A DNA stretch of 23,303 nucleotides from Deltaproteobacteria bacterium UBA6106 (GTDB lineage Bacteria > Desulfobacterota > Syntrophorhabdia > Syntrophorhabdales > Syntrophorhabdaceae). Below are positions 7,429 to 14,046 of the stretch, piece after piece. How positions within the stretch are numbered: the first letter of the stretch is position 1; each line of letters begins with the position of its first letter. The notes under the pieces are model-generated. The model did not search any database. It was not told where the DNA came from and was given only the letters and a program-made list of their open reading frames with translations. Position numbers and translations under genes: made by a program. The stretch lies in contig DIWM01000040.1 of NCBI GenBank assembly GCA_002428485.1, positions 1-23,303 of the forward strand, given 5' to 3'.

Positions 7429-8769
7429 TTATGATTGTCTGTTGCGATAATCCCTGTAGCCGAACCTCCTTACGGCCTCTATCTTTCCCCCTTCCCGTAT
7501 CACGGCGATATCCGGCAGGTTGATCCCGTTGAAGGTGGTGTTCTTTACGATACTATAGAGCGCCATGTCGGCGAAGATCAGCCTGTCCCCTCTTTTTAGC
7601 GGCTTATCGAAAGAGTAATCGCCTACGACATCCCCTGCGAGGCAGCTCGGTCCGGCGAGCCTGTAAGTATACCTCTTCCTGCCCGCCGGCGCCGAGCCCA
7701 TTACGTGCGGCCTGTAGGGCATAAGCAGGACATCGGGCATGTGCGCCTCTGCAGACGCGTCCATGATCGCTATTTCCATATTGTTCTTAACTATGTCCAG
7801 AACGGTTGAGATCAAAACCCCTGCGTTCAGCACGCTTGCCTCGCCGGGTTCTAGGTAAACCTGTACCCCGTATCTTTTTTTGAACGCATTAATAAGCCTG
7901 ATGAGTCTCTCCAGGTCGTAATCGTCACGCGTTATGTGGTGGCCTCCGCCGAAATTAACCCACTTCAATCTCCGGATGTATTGTCCGTAGAGCTTTTCGA
8001 AGGATCGGAGGATCCTTTCAAGGACATCCGAGTTCTGCTCGCACATGGCATGGAAGTGGAGGCCATCTACCATCTCCCGGTGCGCCTGGAATTCCTCTTT
8101 AAATGCATTACAGACCACTCCCAGCCTCGAATTGGGCCCGCAGGGGTTGTACATCTCTGCGGCAACCTCAGAGTGCCCCGGATCGACCCTTAAGCCAATC
8201 TCCACGCCTCTTGCCCTTGCTATTGGCCCGTATTGCCTAAGCTGATGAAAGGAATTAAATATGATAACATCGGAGCGCTTCAGTATCTGCCCGATCTCTT
8301 TTCCGCTGTACGCTGCCGCGAAGGTATGGACCTCTTTTTTAAACTCTTCGCTGCCGAGCCTCGCCTCATGAAGCCCGCTCGCGCAGACACCTTCAAGATA
8401 TCTCCTCATCATGGGGAACGTGGCGAACGATGCATAGGCCTTGAGCGCGTGCAACATCCTGCACCCTGTACGGTCCTTTACATACTGCATGATCCGCATA
8501 TTCTCCTCGATCAGGGTTTCATCGAGAAGGTACACCGGAGTTGCCATATCACCTTTCGCAATGTCGAGGATTCTTTTATCAGCCACCTTGAAACTTTTCC
8601 TCTTTGACTCTTTAATCAACTGCGTCAATGCCTTGAGCCCGTTTTTGTCCAGCGCCCCCAGCACCTTCCTTCTAGACTCTGCGGATAACGCGTGGTACCT
8701 GCCCGCAGAGCCGATATCCTTCGCCGCAACCGCCCTGATCATCTCTTCGATCTTTTTTTCAGCAGCCAT
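7429..8769 (-). CDS. nspC: Carboxynorspermidine/carboxyspermidine decarboxylase, with N-terminal extension
   Basis: A PLP enzyme of the alanine-racemase-fold (fold III) decarboxylases that removes CO2 from carboxyspermidine or carboxynorspermidine, giving spermidine or norspermidine. Visible motifs: LHALKAYA with the PLP-binding Lys110, HFHAMCE (238-244), NFGGGHH (272-278), EPGEA (307-311) and the active-site cysteine motif GPSCLAGD (Cys376). The family usually starts close to ATPVYLLDE; here about 74 residues precede it (charged, helical-looking). A good ribosome-binding site (GGTGAGG) supports the long start at 8769. ATG at residue 75 (8547) also has AAGGTG upstream, but very close. It is last in the polyamine operon, 150 bases after the synthase gene. 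Confidence 0.92.
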   Translation of the reverse strand: MAAEKKIEEMIRAVAAKDIGSAGRYHALSAESRRKVLGALDKNGLKALTQLIKESKRKSFKVADKRILDIAKGDMATPVYLLDETLIEENMRIMQYVKDRTGCRMLHALKAYASFATFPMMRRYLEGVCASGLHEARLGSEEFKKEVHTFAAAYSGKEIGQILKRSDVIIFNSFHQLRQYGPIARARGVEIGLRVDPGHSEVAAEMYNPCGPNSRLGVVCNAFKEEFQAHREMVDGLHFHAMCEQNSDVLERILRSFEKLYGQYIRRLKWVNFGGGHHITRDDYDLERLIRLINAFKKRYGVQVYLEPGEASVLNAGVLISTVLDIVKNNMEIAIMDASAEAHMPDVLLMPYRPHVMGSAPAGRKRYTYRLAGPSCLAGDVVGDYSFDKPLKRGDRLIFADMALYSIVKNTTFNGINLPDIAVIREGGKIEAVRRFGYRDYRNRQS

Positions 8770-8810
8770 CGATGCCTCACCGTCGAAAGACCGGCTTTCC
8801 TACAAAAAAT

Positions 8811-8910
8811 AATATAGGTCCAATAGGACTTATAGGACTTATTTTCTACGCTCTGCTCCAAGCTCTCCGTTTGCCTCTCCCCCTTACGCCTCACGCCTTA
8901 CGACTTACGT
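8811..8910. repeat. Two word satellites in the gap between the synthase gene and nspC
   Basis: 8811-8842 contains near-tandem units around TAGGACTTA (AATAGGACTTATAGGACTTA). 8883-8910 is made of variants of CTTACGCCTCACGC and CTTACGACTTACG. Together they fill most of the 150-base spacer between two genes of one operon. Confidence 0.65.
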
Positions 8911-8919
8911 ATGTTAATC

Positions 8920-10158
8920 TCACATTTTGTCCGGCAGCGGTTCATGCTCGACCACCTGCCACGGCAGCCCGTATTTGTTGAGCGCCTCCATGAACCTGTC
9001 CGGGTCAAGCTGCTCCATGTTGTAGACGCCTGACCCCTTCCAGACGCCCGTAAGCGCCATCATCGCCCCGATCATTGCGGGAACGCCGGTCGTATAGGCT
9101 ATCGCCTGCGTCCCCGTCTCCCTGAACGCTTCCTCGTGGTCGCAGATGTTATAGATATACCTCGTAATCGTCTTCCCGTCTTTCTTGCCTGTCATAATGT
9201 TGCCGATGACCGTCTTCCCCGTGTATCCCGTTCCAAGCGATGCAGGCTCTGGGAGCAGCGCCTTGAGGAACCTCACCGGGACGATCCTCTGCCCTTCATA
9301 GTCAACCTCGTCTATCCTCGTCATACCGACGTTCCTGAGCACCCTCAGGTGGTTCAGATAATTATCCGAGAACGTCATCCAGAACCGCGCCCTTTTCAGT
9401 CCTTTTATGTTCAACACCAGAGATTCCAGTTCTTCGTGGTAGAGAAGATAGCTCTCTTGCATTCCCGCCACCGGGTAATCGAAACCGAAGTGTACGCTGC
9501 CTTCCTCGATAATCGCCGGCGTCTCGACCCACTTGCCGTTTTCCCAGTGGCGCACTGCCTGAGTTACCTCCCGGATATTGATCTCGGGATTAAAGTTCGT
9601 CGCAAACGCATGGCCGTGGCTGCCGGCGTTGCAGTCCAGTATGTCTAAGTAGTTGATCTCGTCGAAGAGGTGTTTCTGCGCATAGGCTGTATAGACATTC
9701 GTTACGCCGGGATCAAAACCTGAACCGAGAACTGCCGTGATCCCTTTTTCTTTGAACCTCTCATGGTATGCCCATTGCCGGCTATATTCAAAGTGCGCCT
9801 CATCCGGCGGTTCATAATTCGCCGTGTCTATGTAATTGACCCCTGTCACAAGGCACGCATCCATTATATGCAGATCCTGGTACGGAAGCGCAAGATTAAG
9901 GACGAGGTCGGGCCGGAATGAATTGATCAGGGCCGTCAGTTCCGCTACATTGTCGGCATCCACCTTCGCTGTCTGTATGTCCCTGTCGTATCTCTGCCTG
10001 ATATCTCTCCGTATCGCCTCGCACTTCGGGAACGTCCTGCTTGCAACCAGCATCTCCCTGAACACCTCGGGTACCTGCGCGCATTTGTGCGCCGCAACAG
10101 TAGCAACCCCCCCTGCCCCGATTATCATTAGCCTTCCGCGGTTCCCTGTATTGCTCAT
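8920..10158 (-). CDS. Carboxynorspermidine/carboxyspermidine synthase (CASDH; saccharopine dehydrogenase-like)
   Basis: 412 residues, matching the bacterial saccharopine-dehydrogenase-like family that reductively couples aspartate semialdehyde to putrescine (or diaminopropane), using NADPH, to make carboxyspermidine (or carboxynorspermidine). The N-terminal Rossmann motif IIGAGGVA (12-19) is clear. Other recognisable parts are RPDLVLNLALPYQDLHIMDA, the NYIDTANYE segment, GSGFDPGVTNVY and DCNAGSHGHAFATNFNPEIN. ATG 10158 has AGGAGA with 8-base spacing. It lies directly after speB (25-base gap) and before nspC, so the identification is supported by pathway context. Whether the product is the spermidine or the norspermidine precursor cannot be told from sequence; putrescine supply by the neighbours favours spermidine. 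Confidence 0.93.
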   Translation of the reverse strand: MSNTGNRGRLMIIGAGGVATVAAHKCAQVPEVFREMLVASRTFPKCEAIRRDIRQRYDRDIQTAKVDADNVAELTALINSFRPDLVLNLALPYQDLHIMDACLVTGVNYIDTANYEPPDEAHFEYSRQWAYHERFKEKGITAVLGSGFDPGVTNVYTAYAQKHLFDEINYLDILDCNAGSHGHAFATNFNPEINIREVTQAVRHWENGKWVETPAIIEEGSVHFGFDYPVAGMQESYLLYHEELESLVLNIKGLKRARFWMTFSDNYLNHLRVLRNVGMTRIDEVDYEGQRIVPVRFLKALLPEPASLGTGYTGKTVIGNIMTGKKDGKTITRYIYNICDHEEAFRETGTQAIAYTTGVPAMIGAMMALTGVWKGSGVYNMEQLDPDRFMEALNKYGLPWQVVEHEPLPDKM

Positions 10159-10183
10159 ATAAAGGGTCTCCTGATCATCAAAT

Positions 10184-11065
10184 TTATTTGGTCCTTATGT
10201 TCTTGCGTGCCGTATATGCATAGATATAGCTCAAGAGCGTGTAGATCAATTTAGCAGCAAGAAAATCGGGGGCCCTGGAATGTGACGGGCAAAGCTCGAC
10301 AACATCGAACCCTACGATCCGCTTCGACCGAGCAACAGATGACAGGAGATTCATGACCTGGTACCAGCTTAAGCCCCCCGGCTCAGGGGTGCCTGTTGAC
10401 GGCATAATGCCGGGATCAAAGACATCGAGATCGATGGTGATATATACGTTGCCGGTAAGAAGGCGGACCACACCGTCTATCCATTTGTCGGAATTGTGTA
10501 TCCTGTGCGCAAAAAACATCCTTCTGCTGTCTATGCCCGGGCGCTCGGACGCATCCATGCTGCGTATTCCCACGGAGACGATGTTCCTGACAAATTCCCT
10601 GACGCGCGCGATAACGCAGGCGTGGCTATAAGGACTTCCTTCATAAGAGTCGCGGGAGTCGGCGTGGGCGTCAAGATGTAATATGCTGAGATCTTTATAG
10701 TACTTCGCATAAGCTTTGATAACACCGATAGAAACGGAGTGTTCGCCCCCCAGGGTTACGACAAGTTTGTTGTCTTCCAGATATTGCGAAACCACTGAAG
10801 AGGTCTTTTTCATTAGAGCAGAGGAAGAGGCTGAACGGACAGGCCTGGCAGTAAAAATCCCTTTCTTCAGCACCTCACTGCCGGTCTCTATATCATAAAA
10901 TTCGAGATACCGGGACGCCTCGATTATCGCTGCAGGGCCTTTGTCGGCGCCTTTCATCCACGTGCTCGTTTTATCAAAAGGGACCGGCAGCATAACGATG
11001 GAAGCGTCTGAGTAATCACTGCCATTGTTGGGCAGCCCGCAGAAACTCAGGGAAGGTCTTGGCAT
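10184..11065 (-). CDS. speB: Agmatinase (ureohydrolase family)
   Basis: A 293-residue ureohydrolase that cleaves agmatine to putrescine and urea at a binuclear manganese centre. Metal-ligand motifs are all visible: GGEHSVS (His109), LDAHADSRD (Asp132, His134, Asp136) and ITIDLDVFDP (Asp212, Asp214). The open frame runs about 110 codons further upstream, but that part overlaps pdaD in another frame. ATG 11065 comes one base after the pdaD stop and gives the normal family length. There is no ribosome-binding site, so reinitiation after pdaD is likely. Agmatinase rather than arginase is preferred because PdaD upstream makes agmatine. Confidence 0.93.
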   Translation of the reverse strand: MPRPSLSFCGLPNNGSDYSDASIVMLPVPFDKTSTWMKGADKGPAAIIEASRYLEFYDIETGSEVLKKGIFTARPVRSASSSALMKKTSSVVSQYLEDNKLVVTLGGEHSVSIGVIKAYAKYYKDLSILHLDAHADSRDSYEGSPYSHACVIARVREFVRNIVSVGIRSMDASERPGIDSRRMFFAHRIHNSDKWIDGVVRLLTGNVYITIDLDVFDPGIMPSTGTPEPGGLSWYQVMNLLSSVARSKRIVGFDVVELCPSHSRAPDFLAAKLIYTLLSYIYAYTARKNIRTK

Positions 11066-11066
11066 T

Positions 11067-11612
11067 TCAATCCATGACAAAAACGGCTGACGCCAGTACC
11101 GTGGTCCAGAGACCGTCTTTATTGCCCTCTGCAGACTGGCAGATATGTTTTGTCTTGAATATATGACCACTCGCCCTATAAAACTGCTTGCGCTCATCCC
11201 AGGCCTGGTTCGGATCAAAGGGAATGTCGAGTGTGGTTGCAAGCATCGTGGCCGCGAGATCTTCGGCATATTCACCTGAAACAACCGCTTTTTCGCCGAA
11301 GGCATGATGTTCGGAAAGATAACCATACTGGGAATAGTCTTTCGGCCATGCAAAACCAATTGCCGCAGAGACAAGGCGGTTCGGCTCATTGGTTGCATTC
11401 CGGGCCATTACACAATAGGTGATCTCGCCGGGTTCGAGGAGCTTCAGGCCCGCGGCCTTTGATATAATTTTACACTTCGGCGGGAATATGCTCGACACAT
11501 AAACAAGATTGCATTTCTGAATGCCGGCATCTCTTAAGGCGACCTCGAAGGATGATAATTTATCTTTGTGGACGCCTACCCCTTTTGTAAAAAAGATTTT
11601 TTTAGGTGTCAT
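11067..11612 (-). CDS. pdaD: Pyruvoyl-dependent arginine decarboxylase
   Basis: 181 residues, a normal PdaD/PvlArgDC proenzyme. It decarboxylates arginine to agmatine with a pyruvoyl cofactor made by self-cleavage between two serines. The cleavage motif NLVYVSSIFPP places the pair at Ser40-Ser41. The conserved segments EPGEITYCVMAR, AAIGFAW and EHHAFGE follow, and the end matches the family (FKTKHICQSA). ATG 11612 has GGAG nine bases upstream; an in-frame TTG at 11627 would overlap that site, so the shorter start is preferred. First enzyme gene after the HTH regulator and tightly joined to speB. Confidence 0.95.
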   Translation of the reverse strand: MTPKKIFFTKGVGVHKDKLSSFEVALRDAGIQKCNLVYVSSIFPPKCKIISKAAGLKLLEPGEITYCVMARNATNEPNRLVSAAIGFAWPKDYSQYGYLSEHHAFGEKAVVSGEYAEDLAATMLATTLDIPFDPNQAWDERKQFYRASGHIFKTKHICQSAEGNKDGLWTTVLASAVFVMD

Positions 11613-11723
11613 TTTTACATTCTCCAATTTAATTTAATCCCCGCAGCATCACGCCGTCATAAGCAGCGTGGTTGTCTTCAGCGCCTTCCCAATCTCCTTC
11701 GATCTTTTTGTCCCCGAAGGATA

Positions 11724-12275
11724 CTAAAAATAAGGAGGCGAAGATACCCATAGCACAACCGACTTCTTCTTTCGCCTGTTTGCTATGCAATGTCTCTTTG
11801 TCGCCTTAAAATAAAAGCATTCACCCCGCTTCACCCTGTGGGGCTTCCCGCCCAGCAGAACCTCAACGCCTCCGGCAAGCACAAAACCAAACTCCTCGCC
11901 CTCGTGCGGCTCTTCTTCCGGCGTCCTCTCTCCCACATCCAGCTCAAGCAAAGCGGGATCCATCAGCCTGTTCTGCGCAGCAGGAACGAGTATCTGGAAT
12001 CTCTTCACGTCCTCCCTTTCAAGCTCAACCCTGTCTCTGAATTTAAAAACGATCTTTTCATCAAAGGCCCCGTTAAAAAAATTTGACGGCTTCTCATCGA
12101 GTGCGTCCAGTATGCCTATGAGGCTTTCTACTGACAGGGAGGTCAGATTCCTCTCGACCTGTGAAATAAAGCCCTTCGTCAGACCTGCCCTTGTGGCAAG
12201 CTCTTCCTGGGTAAGAGACTTCGCCTGTCTCAACATCTTTATCCGTTCACCTATGCTTGCCTCGTCAACTTTCAT
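11724..12275 (-). CDS. XRE-type HTH regulator with C-terminal cupin domain
   Basis: 183 residues. Residues about 8-62 are a helix-turn-helix of the XRE/HTH_3 family (IGERIKMLRQAKSLTQEEL, with ATRAGLTKGFISQVER as the recognition part). Residues about 108-178 form a small cupin barrel (PHEGEEFGFVLAGGVEVLLG, RHCIANRRKK). This arrangement is shared with PuuR-like regulators, several of which respond to polyamines or amino acids. It is the first gene of the arginine-to-spermidine operon, 111 bases before pdaD, and lies back-to-back with the thiamine-diphosphate enzyme gene. Inference: it senses a polyamine-pathway compound and controls both directions. ATG 12275 has no clear ribosome-binding site, but the upstream promoter fits. 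Confidence 0.88.
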   Translation of the reverse strand: MKVDEASIGERIKMLRQAKSLTQEELATRAGLTKGFISQVERNLTSLSVESLIGILDALDEKPSNFFNGAFDEKIVFKFRDRVELEREDVKRFQILVPAAQNRLMDPALLELDVGERTPEEEPHEGEEFGFVLAGGVEVLLGGKPHRVKRGECFYFKATKRHCIANRRKKKSVVLWVSSPPYF

Positions 12276-12299
12276 AATAACAGTAAATAATCACACAAA

Positions 12300-12357
12300 G
12301 TTTATTTAATTAAACAAAATATACACAAAAGTTGTCAAGTAAATTTTTATTTAACTT
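12300..12357 (-). promoter_or_regulatory. Promoter of the regulator/polyamine operon with overlapping operator-like inverted repeats
   Basis: On the minus strand a perfect -35 TTGACA (12333-12338) is followed, after 18 bases, by -10 TTTAAT (12309-12314). An imperfect 16-bp palindrome GTTTATTTAATTAAAC (12300-12315) covers the -10 box. A second inverted repeat, AAGTAAAT / ATTTAACTT (12337-12344 and 12349-12357), abuts the -35 box. Both include TTTATTTAA-like half sites. Sites of this kind would suit autoregulation by the HTH-cupin protein and shared control of the divergent gene. Confidence 0.5.
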
Positions 12358-12396
12358 TTAAGTTCAGTATGCTAAACTTACTGCAGCAGGCGATAA

Positions 12397-14019
12397 ATGC
12401 TTGGAAAACAAGCTATTATAGAGTTTTTTCAAAAAAATAATATTAGAAATATCTTTCATTTACCGGGTATTCACACACTTCCCCTCAACGATGCACTTGA
12501 AAAACAAAATAATATCAAAGCCTTTATGGGCAGACATGAATCCGGCGTCATATCCATGGCCGATGGATATGCAAGGGCTTCCGGAAACACCGGTGTGGTA
12601 ATGGTTACGCCGGGGCCAGGCCTCGGGAATATTGTTTCGGGCTGCATGGAGGCTTACAGCGACGACATCCCGCTGCTGATCATACACATTGATACAGAAA
12701 GAAAAACAACGGGCAAAGGTATACTCCACGAACTGAAAGAGCCTGAAAATATCTTCAGGTATTTCACGAAAAAGACCTTTTCGATCCGCGACGCCGGGCA
12801 CATAGCCCCAACCCTTACAGAGGCTTATCACACTACACTTTCAGGGAGGAAGGGCCCTGTTGTCATATCGATACCCTATGTCCTTTTCGAAAAAGAAGTA
12901 CCCTCAACGTACCATACATACCGCGCTTCCCACATTCAAAAAACGAGGGCAACAGGGACAGAAAGGGGTGCTGCCAGGTTGTCCGGATCGATCGGCAGCC
13001 TTGAAAAGATCCTCCGTAAGAAAAGAAAGGTTCTCATGATCGGCGGGAAATCCCTCATGCTGGACGGTATACAGCAAACGATCGAGCGTACCTGTACCGT
13101 CGCTTCGATCCCTTTCCTCACGACAACCGGCGGAAAAGGCATCATACGGGAAGACAGCCCCTGTTCATTTGGCAACGTAATGAAAAAAGGGATCGTGCGG
13201 GATATGATCGCATCGGCCGATCTTGTTATCGCTATCGGGACACGCCTGCGCGATGTAGATGCAAAAAGAAGAGGGGTAAAGATCCGCGAGCTCGTCCACA
13301 TCGATATCGATGACCGCTGGATAGGGAAAAACTATCCCACAAGGCTTAGCATCACGGGAGACCTTAAGGAAATACTTGATGAGCTTTCTCTGGTACTGAA
13401 AGGCAAAAGGTTCGAGTGGGACCTGGCACGCCTGAAAAATCTCCAGGCCGTCGAGGAGGCGTCTCTTCTTAAAAGGTCTTCTGCCTATGCAGCGATAAAA
13501 CTCCTACGGGAAACTATTCCGGAAGACACAATAACCGTATGCGATCTCAATACTCCATCATACTGGGCAGAATATCACTTTCCTGTTTATTACCAAAATA
13601 CCTTTCTTATGCCCCGCGGGATATCACCCATATTCTATTCACTGCCTGCAAGCATCGGCGCCAAAACAGGGAGGCCCGACAGGCCCTGCCTTGCCCTTTG
13701 TGGTGACGGAGGCATCGTGCCGGTAATAGGCGAGCTTGCAACACTGAAAAAATATGATATACCTGTTGTCATCTTTGTCCATAATAACAACAGCTTCGGG
13801 ATCCTGGAAGATGTTATGACCGACCGCTATGAACGAACAGGGTCTATGGCCCTGAACAGCCCTGATTTTGTAAAACTTGCGCAATCTTTCGGGGTCAGGG
13901 CCAAAAGGACAAAAACCCTGAAAGGGCTCCGTACTATCCTGCTGCAGGATATCACATGGGACGAACCCTATCTGATAGAGTTCGTACAGCCCGTCTCCCC
14001 ACCGCCGTGGAAGGCATAG
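12397..14019 (+). CDS. Thiamine-diphosphate-dependent enzyme, acetolactate synthase-like (substrate unknown)
   Basis: 540 residues with the three domains of the acetolactate synthase/benzoylformate decarboxylase family. The N-terminal PYR domain has the catalytic glutamate in GRHESG (Glu48) and the ADGYAR motif. The middle domain (about 190-335) includes IGGKSLM and IAIGTRLRDVD. The C-terminal PP domain has the diphosphate/Mg motif GDGG (436-439) continuing to NNNSFG (463-468). Length and lack of a regulatory subunit gene beside it argue against a standard IlvB. Possible roles are another decarboxylase or C-C ligase/lyase; no specific call is justified. It starts 121 bases from the divergent polyamine regulator and has only a weak ribosome-binding site (GCAGGCGA). 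Convergent with the kinase gene. Confidence 0.85.
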   Translation: MLGKQAIIEFFQKNNIRNIFHLPGIHTLPLNDALEKQNNIKAFMGRHESGVISMADGYARASGNTGVVMVTPGPGLGNIVSGCMEAYSDDIPLLIIHIDTERKTTGKGILHELKEPENIFRYFTKKTFSIRDAGHIAPTLTEAYHTTLSGRKGPVVISIPYVLFEKEVPSTYHTYRASHIQKTRATGTERGAARLSGSIGSLEKILRKKRKVLMIGGKSLMLDGIQQTIERTCTVASIPFLTTTGGKGIIREDSPCSFGNVMKKGIVRDMIASADLVIAIGTRLRDVDAKRRGVKIRELVHIDIDDRWIGKNYPTRLSITGDLKEILDELSLVLKGKRFEWDLARLKNLQAVEEASLLKRSSAYAAIKLLRETIPEDTITVCDLNTPSYWAEYHFPVYYQNTFLMPRGISPIFYSLPASIGAKTGRPDRPCLALCGDGGIVPVIGELATLKKYDIPVVIFVHNNNSFGILEDVMTDRYERTGSMALNSPDFVKLAQSFGVRAKRTKTLKGLRTILLQDITWDEPYLIEFVQPVSPPPWKA

Positions 14020-14046
14020 GGTTCGAACCCTCGAACCCTATGCCTT
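14011..14046. terminator. Bidirectional hairpin over two convergent stop codons
   Basis: A perfect 16-base stem (AAGGCATAGGGTTCGA, 14011-14026, and its complement, 14031-14046) with a 4-base loop. It spans the stop codon of the thiamine-diphosphate enzyme gene (14017-14019) and that of the kinase (14038-14040). No T-run follows on either side, so it may act as an mRNA-end stabiliser or terminate by another route. Confidence 0.7.

Noticed and set aside
11068..11398. An extra 111 N-terminal residues for agmatinase
   Set aside because: This part overlaps pdaD in another frame and does not resemble ureohydrolases; ATG 11065 gives the normal length.
14018..14031. GGGTTCGAACCC resembles a tRNA T-arm and could mark an integration site
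   Set aside because: It is the top of a perfect 16-bp hairpin between two stop codons; no acceptor, D-arm or anticodon sequence is present.
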